Virus record (IMG/VR): IMGVR_UViG_3300042866_001626
Coordinates: 1-21,444 of that record
DNA from: a virus
Length of the DNA: 21,444 nucleotides
Direction: 5' to 3' (one strand)
In this document: piece after piece, positions 13,366-19,286 of the stretch
How the letters are laid out: each line of letters starts with the position of its first letter
Numbering within the stretch: the stretch's first letter is position 1
Translations under genes and position numbers: made by a program
Notes under the pieces: model-generated
Told to the model about the DNA's origin: nothing
What the model saw: only the letters and a program-made list of their open reading frames with translations
Database searches by the model: none

Positions 13366-13568
13366 GTATCCCGCAATTCCTTTTTATCTATGCCAAAGAA
13401 GGTAAGGTAAGATGCTTAACGCCAGATGAAGCGCACAGAGAAACCTTAACAGGTAAAGGATGGACGCACACAGCAACCATTAACCCCGCAAGATGGATTG
13501 AAGCTATGGCAAATGGCGATCAAGACCCATCAGATATGTTAGATGAAATTCAATTTAAAAAACCATGA
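13362..13568 (+). CDS. Small hypothetical protein, 68 aa
   Basis: ATGA overlaps at both ends. The sequence reads FLFIYAKEGKVRCLTPDEA, TGKGWTHTATINPARWIEAM and SDMLDEIQFKKP: a short beta hairpin followed by a helix ending in acidic residues. It lies between the zinc-ribbon gene and the glycosyltransferase. The family is not recognised. Confidence 0.7.
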   Translation: MSIPQFLFIYAKEGKVRCLTPDEAHRETLTGKGWTHTATINPARWIEAMANGDQDPSDMLDEIQFKKP

Positions 13569-14692
13569 GTATCGTAAACGATAAATTCCGCTTCCATATC
13601 CTCGGCTTGCCTCACACAGTAAGTTCCAAGGAGTTTAATGCCTGTGCCTATACCCAAAAAGTGGTGAAGTTCGGGAAGATGATGACCCAGCGCGGCCATG
13701 AAGTAATCCACTACGGACACGAAGATTCAGACCTGATCTGCACAGAACACGTCCCTGTTCTAACAAACGATGACTTCAACAAAAGCTACGGATCACATGA
13801 CTGGAGGAAGACATTCTTCAAGTTCAATACGAATGACCACGCCTATCAAACCTTCTACCGAAATGCGATTAAGGCAATCGGGCAGCGTAAGAAGAAAAAC
13901 GACTTCATTCTCCCATTCTGGGGAAGCGGAGTAAGACCAATCTGTGACGCGCATCCTGACCTAATCACAGTTGAGCCGGGCATTGGGTATGCTGGTGGAC
14001 ATTGGGCGCGGTGGAAAGTATTTGAATCCTACGCAATCTACCATGCGTTCTGTGGAATGCAGGCAGTAGGTAATTGCCAGCAAGATAACTATGCCGTGGT
14101 AATCCCCAACTACTTTGATAAAGAAGACTTCGACTTCTGTGACCAGAAAGAAGATTACTTTCTATATCTGGGTAGGGTATACTCTGGAAAAGGTGTAGAT
14201 ATTGCCATTGAAGCTACCTACCGAGCGGGAGTTAAACTGGTCATAGCAGGCCAAAAAGAGGAAGGTTACAAGTTACCAGACCATGTTCACTATGTAGGAT
14301 ACGCCGATGTTTCTACCAGAAAGAGGCTCATGTCGAGGGCCAAAGCATCCTTCCTACCAAGTCAGTATGTAGAACCATTCGGTGGAGTCCAAATAGAAAA
14401 CCTACTCTCTGGCACTCCAACAATTACATCTGATTGGGGTAGTTTCACTGAAAACAACCTACATGGAATAACAGGATTCCGATGCCGCACGATGGGAGAT
14501 TACGTAGATGCTATCAAGAATATCGACCGGATCTGCCCATACGACTGCCACCGATTCGGAAAGAACTTCACCTTGGAGCGAGTAGCACCCATGTATGAGA
14601 AATACTTCTCAGATGTCATGGATGTCTATACCGGAGACGGGTGGTATTCCAAAGGAAACGACATCGAAGCCATGAACAGATACTATCCATGA
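13565..14692 (+). CDS. Glycosyltransferase, GT-B fold (family 4-like)
   Basis: A 375-aa protein. The N-terminal Rossmann-like half (about 10-180) begins FRFHILGLPHT and holds a GHEVIHYGHE strand-turn. The C-terminal nucleotide-sugar-binding half begins YFLYLGRVYSGKGVDIAIEA (about 198-217), then KLVIAGQ, and contains the GT4 donor-binding segment SQYVEPFGGVQIENLLSGTP (266-285) with E270 and E278, and SDWGSFTE. The substrate is unknown. In phages such enzymes modify modified bases, virion proteins or host surface sugars. Gene order next to a dCMP-type deaminase hints at nucleotide or DNA modification, but no base-hypermodification enzyme is seen here. Operator-like site 5 overlaps codons 2-7. 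Confidence 0.85.
   Translation: MSIVNDKFRFHILGLPHTVSSKEFNACAYTQKVVKFGKMMTQRGHEVIHYGHEDSDLICTEHVPVLTNDDFNKSYGSHDWRKTFFKFNTNDHAYQTFYRNAIKAIGQRKKKNDFILPFWGSGVRPICDAHPDLITVEPGIGYAGGHWARWKVFESYAIYHAFCGMQAVGNCQQDNYAVVIPNYFDKEDFDFCDQKEDYFLYLGRVYSGKGVDIAIEATYRAGVKLVIAGQKEEGYKLPDHVHYVGYADVSTRKRLMSRAKASFLPSQYVEPFGGVQIENLLSGTPTITSDWGSFTENNLHGITGFRCRTMGDYVDAIKNIDRICPYDCHRFGKNFTLERVAPMYEKYFSDVMDVYTGDGWYSKGNDIEAMNRYYP
13569..13584. promoter_or_regulatory. Dispersed operator site 5 at the glycosyltransferase start: GTATCGTAAACGATAA
   Basis: One mismatch (first base) to TTATCG-N4-CGATAA. It starts two bases after the ATG of the glycosyltransferase gene. Its place at a gene start favours a regulatory meaning, although one mismatch makes it weaker than the exact copies. 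Confidence 0.55.
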
Positions 14693-15201
14693 ACTGGGAC
14701 GAATACGCAATGAGCATAGCCGAGGTAGTGGCTAAGAAGAGTAAAGACCCGTGGCATAAAGTCGGCGCGGTGATACTCAGAGAAGACAACTCCATAGCCT
14801 CAGTAGGGTATAACGGATTCCCACAAGGTGTAGAAGAAGACTGGTCATCAAGAGAAGAGAGATCAAAGTTCGTCATTCACGCAGAGCAGAATGCTTTGAG
14901 GTATACAAACCCCGGAGAAGGAAAGACACTGGTATCCACCCTCCTGCCATGTAGAGACTGCCTAAAGACCATAGCCGCCTATAAGATAAAGAGAGTCCTC
15001 TACAAAGAAATCTACAAATCCGACCCAATAGCCATAGAGATAGCAGAAAAAATGGGAGTCACAGTAGTCCAATTTAAGAAAGAACCACTAACCTCCTACT
15101 GGGATCATAGCGGAAAACCATCTGTATTCGTAGTAAGGAAAGCACAGACGGAAATCTATCGCGGAACCTACCCAAACGGGGCAAAACTACTTGTTCCATG
15201 A
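14689..15201 (+). CDS. dCMP/cytidine deaminase family protein (ComE-like)
   Basis: A 170-aa zinc-dependent deaminase. The zinc site shows H-A-E at 64-66 (catalytic E66) and P-C-R-D-C at 87-91 (C88, C91). Preceding blocks HKVGAVI and YNGFPQGVEE are typical of dCMP deaminases, which convert dCMP to dUMP for dTMP synthesis. The ATG at 14689 overlaps the glycosyltransferase stop; an upstream in-frame start would lie within that gene and is rejected. About 35 extra C-terminal residues (SYWDHSGKPSVFVV) are beyond the core. No thymidylate synthase or dUTPase was seen in the window, so the product would feed host enzymes. Confidence 0.88.
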   Translation: MNWDEYAMSIAEVVAKKSKDPWHKVGAVILREDNSIASVGYNGFPQGVEEDWSSREERSKFVIHAEQNALRYTNPGEGKTLVSTLLPCRDCLKTIAAYKIKRVLYKEIYKSDPIAIEIAEKMGVTVVQFKKEPLTSYWDHSGKPSVFVVRKAQTEIYRGTYPNGAKLLVP

Positions 15202-15281
15202 ACGACCAGATAGCAGCAATAATCTTAGCATGGAGCATAGTAGTAGCCTGCTTCATAGTAGAAACAACAACGAGAAGGTAA
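15198..15281 (+). CDS. Tiny single-pass membrane peptide, 27 aa
   Basis: ATGA overlap with the deaminase stop. The peptide is almost wholly one hydrophobic helix (IAAIILAWSIVVACFIV) with MNDQ before it and ETTTRR after, giving an outside/inside charge bias towards N-out, C-in. Phage membrane peptides of this size may be holin-like or host-interfering, but its place in the early block gives no direct clue. The overlap and membrane-helix composition make it more likely real than chance. Confidence 0.5.
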   Translation: MNDQIAAIILAWSIVVACFIVETTTRR

Positions 15282-15393
15282 TTTGAGAGCAATAACGTGG
15301 CATTGTGGCGGGGGATAAACCTTGGCGGGTCAACCTCTGGTCAGTAAGTAAACCATTCCAGTAATCACATAAAACTGGGACTCTCACGATAAT

Positions 15394-15939
15394 ATGAATA
15401 CAAAAATCGGCGCACTACCAACCCATCGCTACATCTGGATAGATAGCGAATATACCCACGAAAAACCAATCGGGCCAGTAGAAGCTATGTGGGTAGGACT
15501 AACAAGCATCCCAAGTAGAGCATGGGGAATAAACGTAATCCTAAGAGAAGGCGGCGCACTCTACAGAAACCTGCCACCAAACGCAGTAAGATTCAAAGAG
15601 AACTCAATCGAAAACTGGCGCATAGAAGAAAGCCAACTCTGGGACTGCTACTCATACAACTTCTCAATACTACAGAACCCAATCCTATCAGGACTCCCCA
15701 TAACCGCGAAGATCGGCCCAAATACCTACAAAGGTAAATACCTATTCTCCACCACCCACCTAAACGACGGCTGGTCAGATAGCCCAGAACAAGACAAAGA
15801 ATTCATCTTCGCCCAACTAAACAACGGAAGACTAACCATCCAACCAACAAATAGAATAACCTTCCAAGATAACTCCTACACCCTCCCCACCCTCCCAAAA
15901 CTCAAACTCCAAGATACCATCTACTCCTGCGAACAATGA
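15394..15939 (+). CDS. Conserved-looking hypothetical protein, 181 aa
   Basis: A soluble, beta-rich protein: HRYIWIDSEYTHEKP, MWVGLTSIPSRAWGINVIL, GALYRNLPPNAVRF, then SQLWDCYSYNF, KGKYLFSTTHLNDGWS and NGRLTIQPTNRITFQDNSY. The blocks L-x-S-x-P-x-R-A-W-G, Y-R-N-L-P-P and L-T-I-Q-P-T-N look like family signatures I have seen in uncharacterised phage proteins, without known function. A 112-base gap precedes it, ending in CACGATAATATG, a half-copy of the dispersed operator. Its stop overlaps the next ATG. Confidence 0.75.
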   Translation: MNTKIGALPTHRYIWIDSEYTHEKPIGPVEAMWVGLTSIPSRAWGINVILREGGALYRNLPPNAVRFKENSIENWRIEESQLWDCYSYNFSILQNPILSGLPITAKIGPNTYKGKYLFSTTHLNDGWSDSPEQDKEFIFAQLNNGRLTIQPTNRITFQDNSYTLPTLPKLKLQDTIYSCEQ

Positions 15940-16217
15940 ACAGCATCCTCGAAACAGCAATTGAAGTAACAACAGGCGACCGTCGCCGCGACTACGATAA
16001 AGCCACACCAAACCATAAAAGAATAGCAGATGGATGGAACTGGTATATAGCATCCCGCAAAGACCCAAATGCCCCACTCTCAGCCTTGGACGTAGCACAC
16101 ATGATGATTATTCTAAAATTAGCAAGAGCGTGCTACACCCCAACACGGGATACCTATGTAGATATAGCAGGATACGCTAAGTGTGCTTCTCAAATATCAA
16201 AATTTGAAGATGAGTAA
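15936..16217 (+). CDS. DUF6378-like phage protein
   Basis: A 93-aa protein. The pattern LETAIEVTTGDRRRDYDKA...NHKRIADGWNWYI...LSALDVAHMMIILKLAR...DTYVDIAGYAKCA matches a widespread small phage family I recall as DUF6378 (number from memory). The shape, with conserved G-D-R-x-x-x-Y, N-H, D-V-x-x-M-M and D-x-A-G-Y, recalls an all-alpha nucleotide-handling protein such as the MazG-like group, but this is speculation. It is the last gene of the early block, and operator-like site 6 begins at its stop. Confidence 0.8.
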   Translation: MNSILETAIEVTTGDRRRDYDKATPNHKRIADGWNWYIASRKDPNAPLSALDVAHMMIILKLARACYTPTRDTYVDIAGYAKCASQISKFEDE

Positions 16218-16233
16218 TTATCGGTAACGATAA
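16218..16233. promoter_or_regulatory. Dispersed operator site 6: TTATCGGTAACGATAA
   Basis: An exact match to TTATCG-N4-CGATAA, directly after the stop codon of the DUF6378-like gene and at the head of the long repeat-rich region. It is followed by TATAGG, much as site 1 is followed by TATTTA. Confidence 0.75.
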
Positions 16234-16775
16234 TATAGGTCAACGTAACTGCATGGGAGCGAAGTATAGATATACGCATTACTAAAAATAGCAGTTTTTC
16301 TAAGGAGAGGGGTTTTCCGCATTGGGAGTTACGCGCACGGGGTGCATGGGGTAGAGGGGTGATGGCATCGCCGCTCCATAAGAAAAGAGATTCCTTGGAG
16401 TCCCGCGGCCCGCCTATGCTCACAGCGCCCCTGCTTAGTACAGTCTCACAGCGTGGCAGCGTGCAGCGTGGTGCATAGTATATATGATGAGTGATGACAA
16501 GCCGAGCCGATTGCCAATGATGTCTGGCTTATTGAGACTCAAAAAGCGTCGGGACTTATTACTGATATTATCAGAATATATTATTCTCAATAAGAAGATG
16601 AAATAATGCAAGCAAGTTGCAATAATCTTTGCGCGAGGTTGGCGTAGGATTGCGTTGATTGAATAGAGCGGGGCTATGCTATGGGGTGAAAATGGGTGCA
16701 ATCGCACTTTCGAGCGATGACCAGAAAACCGATTCCATCATGGCGAGAATTACAAAGCCATACGCAATATGGCAA

Positions 16776-16877
16776 ATATCGCTGTTTGGCGATATAACGA
16801 TTTGGCGATATAATATCCAATGAACATATCTTCATATCATGATATGTTGATCTGACTCTATCGCTGTATGGCTATAT
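16776..16877. repeat. TTTGGCGATATAA-type repeat cluster
   Basis: ATATCGC-TGTTTG-GCGATAT (16776-16795) is a perfect 7-bp inverted repeat. TTTGGCGATATAA occurs twice (about 16785-16797 and 16801-16813), and a related ATCGCTGTATGGCTATATA follows at about 16859. The cluster lies 55-150 bases upstream of the promoter at 16932, which suggests regulator binding sites or iterons. Confidence 0.5.
16833..16846. repeat. Perfect 14-bp palindrome CATATCATGATATG
   Basis: It lies within the repeat cluster and is flanked on the left by another CATATC. It is a probable dimeric-protein site, 86 bases upstream of a -35 box. Confidence 0.5.
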
Positions 16878-16931
16878 AGCAGTGGCACGCGATTTGCTTA
16901 TACCTTTTTTTATTTTGTCAAAAAAAATCTG

Positions 16932-16959
16932 TTGACATATTCGCACAATGTAGTATCTT
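16932..16959 (+). promoter_or_regulatory. Promoter of the accessory cassette
   Basis: TTGACA (16932-16937), 16 bases, TATCTT (16954-16959). TAGTAT just upstream of the -10 resembles other -10 boxes here but would be only 13 bases from the -35. A leader with the hairpin AGCCCTTA-GAA-TAAGGCT follows. Confidence 0.6.
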
Positions 16960-17077
16960 GTTTCCCGTGCTGACTGCGGAAGCCCTTAGAATAAGGCTCT
17001 GCGGACTGAATCACAAATTGATCTTTGACTAAAAAAACTTTTCGCTCCTGTCTTTTGATAGTGTGCGAATCAATCCA

Positions 17078-17188
17078 ATGAATAAGCAAACCTATGCGTT
17101 AAGGATCAAACTTGCTTCTATGACGGACGCAAAAAAAATCCATGCGCTCAGACTAAAAATCCAACAACTCGAACAAAAGAAAAAATGA
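17078..17188 (+). CDS. Small basic peptide, 36 aa
   Basis: ATG at 17078, stop overlapping the next ATG at 17185. It is basic and helical throughout: MNKQTYALRIKLASMTDAKK, then LRLKIQQLEQKKK. The frame ends exactly at an ATGA junction, which supports real translation and coupling to the 89-aa gene. It could be a leader peptide for that gene or a functional small protein. Confidence 0.5.
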   Translation: MNKQTYALRIKLASMTDAKKIHALRLKIQQLEQKKK

Positions 17189-17454
17189 ATATCACAAATA
17201 CTACAGACTTGAAAAACGCGATTCGTTCGGGAGCTTATAGCTTCCCCGGTTGCTATCCCTTATTCTTTATCACTTCAGACGGGGCCGCGCTTTCTTTTGA
17301 TAGCGTGAAGGAGAATTTTCGCTCCGTCCTTTGGTCTATTAAAAACGAAGTCAATGACGGCTGGCGGGTTGTCGGCTGTGACGCGAACTGGGAAGACGGC
17401 GAGCTTACTTGCGATCATTCTGGCAAACGCATCGAATCTGCATACGCTGGCTGA
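17185..17454 (+). CDS. Conserved accessory protein, 89 aa (phage/plasmid type)
   Basis: The sequence has the blocks RSGAYSFPGCYPLFFITSDG, ALSFDSVKENFRSVLWSI, GWRVVGCDANWED and LTCDHSGKRIESAYA. Proteins with G-A-Y-x-F-P-G-x-Y-P-L-[FY]-F-I-T-S-D-G and L-T-C-D-H-[ST]-G-K-R-I-E-S-A-Y-A ends are common in phages and plasmids, often among anti-restriction and other early genes, but no activity is established to my knowledge. Two Cys and one His near the end might bind metal. It starts the accessory cassette, coupled to the preceding 36-aa frame. Confidence 0.82.
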   Translation: MNITNTTDLKNAIRSGAYSFPGCYPLFFITSDGAALSFDSVKENFRSVLWSIKNEVNDGWRVVGCDANWEDGELTCDHSGKRIESAYAG

Positions 17455-17510
17455 GATTTCCCCCTATAACCTAAACCTAAACCTAAAACACAATAGAATA
17501 CACTAACAAC

Positions 17511-17861
17511 ATGAAAACAACATTATCCACTTCAGAAGCGGCAGACATCCTATTTAACGACAAAAATGCAAACTGGTCTTATGCTGGTGCGCGTGCCTTG
17601 GTTGAATACTTGGAAGAATATGAGGAGAGCACCGGAGAGGAATTAGAATTTGATTATGTCGCCATCCGCTGCGACTTCTCTGAGCATGATTCCCTTGTAG
17701 AATGGGCGAATGACTACTTCGCGCATGATAATTGGCGGGATAATGTGAAATGCGATTATGAGGCTGATGAGAGTGAGCTTGATGAGAAAATACGCGAATA
17801 TATTCAAGACCACGGGCAGCTAATCGAATTTGAAGGCGGGATTATCGTCTCCTCGTTTTAA
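17511..17861 (+). CDS. Acidic conserved accessory protein, 116 aa
   Basis: A strongly acidic protein, over a quarter Asp and Glu. Blocks are NANWSYAGARALVEYLEEYE, EELEFDYVAIRCDFSEH, SLVEWANDYF and IQDHGQLIEFEGGIIVSSF. The A-N-W-S-x-x-G-A-x-A-L and V-A-I-R-C-D-[FW]-S-E-[YH] patterns recur in a phage/plasmid family of unknown function. Its charge would suit a DNA mimic such as anti-restriction proteins, but that is inference. The leader contains ACCTAA three times and is CA-rich, with no Shine-Dalgarno. A terminator follows at 17870. Confidence 0.82.
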   Translation: MKTTLSTSEAADILFNDKNANWSYAGARALVEYLEEYEESTGEELEFDYVAIRCDFSEHDSLVEWANDYFAHDNWRDNVKCDYEADESELDEKIREYIQDHGQLIEFEGGIIVSSF

Positions 17862-17869
17862 TCCAAAAT

Positions 17870-17898
17870 GCGGCAAGTTCGACCCTTCGCCGCTTTTC
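17870..17898 (+). terminator. Rho-independent terminator
   Basis: GCGGCAAG and CTTCGCCGC pair around a seven-base loop with one bulged C, followed by TTTTCTC. It lies nine bases after the stop of the acidic gene and just before a TATAAT at 17904-17909. Confidence 0.75.
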
Positions 17899-17912
17899 TC
17901 TTATATAATATC

Positions 17913-18107
17913 ATGAAAAAACTATCTAAAGAATATTATTTTGAATTGGCGCAATTTTGCATGGATTATCACAGTGGCCAGTGGTCAAGAGGCTATCGTC
18001 TCATTTCCCGCCTTCGTCCCTCTAATTTCTCCTCCTCACTATCTGAGGAGCTAAGAGAATCGGAGGCTTACCAATGGCTTGTAGAAAATTACTCTGAAAA
18101 AATCTAA
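17913..18107 (+). CDS. Small hypothetical protein, 64 aa
   Basis: The start at 17913 (MKKLSKEYYFEL) is chosen because the longer frame would run through the terminator. The protein is helical and aromatic-rich: LAQFCMDYHSGQWSRGYRL, then SEELRESEAYQWLVENYSE. TATAAT ends four bases before the ATG, so the mRNA might be very short-leadered if it is a -10, but no good -35 is seen. The family is not recognised. Confidence 0.7.
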   Translation: MKKLSKEYYFELAQFCMDYHSGQWSRGYRLISRLRPSNFSSSLSEELRESEAYQWLVENYSEKI

Positions 18108-18111
18108 TCTA

Positions 18112-18222
18112 ATGAATAAACTATCCTCTTCTTTCCAATACAACCGCGCAAAATCCCGCTTTTTCGGTCTTTTGCTTACACTCTCCACAATTGGCGCAAT
18201 CCTGATATTCGTCTTGTTGTAG
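18112..18222 (+). CDS. Small membrane protein, 36 aa
   Basis: ATG four bases after the previous stop. A polar basic N-terminus (NKLSSSFQYNRAKSR) is followed by one hydrophobic helix (FFGLLLTLSTIGAILIFVLL) running to the C-terminus, predicted N-in. It is a possible tail-anchored membrane peptide. The tight spacing and clean topology support it; the function is unknown. Confidence 0.5.
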   Translation: MNKLSSSFQYNRAKSRFFGLLLTLSTIGAILIFVLL

Positions 18223-18415
18223 CCTCTTACGCATTGCGGGTTTCGTCCGATCCGATCCCGCTTTGCCCTATTTGCCCCGCATCCTCTCTTTTATTCTCTC
18301 TCCGCTACTATGCCATTCCTCTTTTCTTTCGCGCATTCTTGCGGCTTTGATCGTTTCCGATAATCCCTCCACACTGATTTTCCCTCCACAACGCCAAACC
18401 ATAACACAACACAAC
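18223..18415 (+). other. 193-base leader region with operator and repeat motifs
   Basis: A C/T-rich stretch without a gene. It holds dispersed operator site 7 (18348-18363) and two CCCTCCACA motifs (18365-18373, 18382-18390), then a CA-rich, Shine-Dalgarno-free leader (ACACAACACAAC) before the ATG at 18416. Confidence 0.6.
18348..18363. promoter_or_regulatory. Dispersed operator site 7: TGATCGTTTCCGATAA
   Basis: One mismatch (second base) to TTATCG-N4-CGATAA. Read on the other strand, its core TTATCGGAAACGAT equals the first 14 bases of sites 2 and 4. It is intergenic, 52 bases before a start codon. Confidence 0.55.
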
Positions 18416-18658
18416 ATGAAAATAAAACCCGAACATTACACTATACTAAAAAATGCAATCGCTCCACTAAAAGAGCATTTTGCAAAGCATAGAGAAGCTA
18501 TAATTGTAGAAGGTAAATCCAAAGATGTCGAAATGCGCCTCCGCTGGGATGCTTTCCATGCCGCAAAATATGGCGGTATTCTTTCGGATTTGTATGCCTA
18601 TGCAAACGATGAACATATTGATACGGCCCTTAAAAAAATCATGCTCGAAATAGCTTAG
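18416..18658 (+). CDS. Conserved accessory protein, 80 aa
   Basis: The start at 18416 follows a CA-rich leader; the longer frame upstream is rejected as low quality. The sequence reads IKPEHYTILKNAIAPL, KDVEMRLRWDAFHAAK and LYAYANDEHIDTALKKIM. The R-x-R-W-D-x-[FL]-x-A-A and Y-x-N-D-[ED]-H-I-D-T-A-L-[RK] blocks are characteristic of a small family common on phages and plasmids, of unknown function, often near the two families at 17185 and 17511. Confidence 0.82.
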   Translation: MKIKPEHYTILKNAIAPLKEHFAKHREAIIVEGKSKDVEMRLRWDAFHAAKYGGILSDLYAYANDEHIDTALKKIMLEIA

Positions 18659-18701
18659 TTTTCCCTCCACAACACAACAAACCAAAAACCTAATAAATAA
18701 T

Positions 18702-18905
18702 ATGACTAAAAAAACCCTAATCGCATTGGCTGATGTTATCATTGCCTCCGCTCCACAAGACCGTTCCTCACAAGGGACTTTTTCACGCTCCGCAATTCTT
18801 GAACTTGCGGATTTTTGCGCGAGTCAAAATCCAAACTTTAATCGCCAACGCTGGCTTGATTATATTGATGGAAAATGCGGCAAAAATGGCGGAAAAGTAA
18901 AATAA
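18702..18905 (+). CDS. Conserved accessory protein, 67 aa
   Basis: The protein has an N-terminal helix (LIALADVIIASA) and the C-terminal block LADFCASQNPNFNRQRWLDYI, then GKCGKNGGKV. The D-F-C-x-x-x-N-P-x-F-x-x-x-R-W-L-x-Y-I-x-G-x-C-G-x-N-G-G pattern is a known small accessory-gene signature without assigned function. The leader begins CCCTCCACAACACAACAA with no Shine-Dalgarno, shared with the gene at 20240. Confidence 0.8.
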   Translation: MTKKTLIALADVIIASAPQDRSSQGTFSRSAILELADFCASQNPNFNRQRWLDYIDGKCGKNGGKVK

Positions 18906-18926
18906 AACACTCAACAGAATAACATT

Positions 18927-19286
18927 ATGCAAACACTCGAAAATATATATACCTTCAACACTCGCAATTTTAGCGTATCAGTTGACGCAATGGAAGAGCC
19001 TTTTACTGACTTTTCCTTCGATGAAACCGGAGAAACGCAAAAAGCGATTGAACGCGGAGATTGGCTTTGCTTTGCGGTAAGGGCTACACTCTCCTTTCGC
19101 GGAATGGAAATTGCCAATGATTATCTTGGGCAGTGTATTTATGAAAACACACGGGATTTCCGCGACCATCTTGGAGTTAAAAGACAAAATGGCGTTGGCT
19201 CTTACTTTTCCCAAATGGTTCGCAATGTCATTTCTGAAGGCAGAAACACACTGGCACTTATCCCTAAAAACCTCAAAACAAAATGA
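18927..19286 (+). CDS. Conserved accessory protein, 119 aa
   Basis: A soluble alpha/beta protein: FNTRNFSVSVDAMEEP, FDETGETQKAIERGDWLCF, then ANDYLGQCIYENTRDFRDH and GVGSYFSQMVRNVISEGR. The D-[ED]-T-G-E-x-x-x-x-I-x-x-G-x-W and D-Y-L-G-x-x-I-Y-x-N-x-R-D-F blocks match a family seen on plasmids and phages, function unknown. The CA-rich leader (AACACTCAACAGAATAAC) lacks a Shine-Dalgarno. Its stop overlaps the next ATG. Confidence 0.8.
   Translation: MQTLENIYTFNTRNFSVSVDAMEEPFTDFSFDETGETQKAIERGDWLCFAVRATLSFRGMEIANDYLGQCIYENTRDFRDHLGVKRQNGVGSYFSQMVRNVISEGRNTLALIPKNLKTK

Larger units (their letters stand above)
16234..17077. other. 844-base region without a convincing gene; repeats and palindromes
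   Basis: No ORF with native-looking protein is present. Chance-length frames of 38-43 codons exist at 16362, 16484 and 16692. Notable structure includes three CAGCGTG repeats near 16449-16469, a palindrome CTGATATTATCAG (16562-16574) and CTTATTGAG (16528-16536) complementary to CTCAATAAG (16586-16594). Near the right end are repeats of TTTGGCGATATAA, the perfect palindrome at 16833, and a promoter followed by a structured leader at 16960-17077. It may be a control region, a second origin or a decayed gene. Confidence 0.6.

Noticed and set aside
15386-15393. CACGATAA before the ATG at 15394
   Set aside because: Only one half-site of the dispersed operator; no left arm is present.
15282-15393. 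Possible riboswitch or RNA gene in the 112-base gap before the 181-aa gene
   Set aside because: G-rich but no known class or stable conserved fold recognised; no terminator or anti-terminator pair seen.
16435-16707. 90-codon minus-strand frame
   Set aside because: Composition is unlike a protein (many His, Ile and Arg in no pattern), there is no start signal, and it crosses several inverted repeats.
16362-16823. Three small frames of 38, 40 and 43 codons (starts 16362, 16484, 16692)
   Set aside because: Lengths expected by chance, no Shine-Dalgarno or overlap pattern, and no family resemblance; the third spans the DNA repeats. The second is the most protein-like but remains unsupported.
17521-17530. 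Near-DnaA box (TTATCCACT) at the start of the acidic gene
   Set aside because: A single imperfect match inside a coding region; no cluster of such boxes is present.
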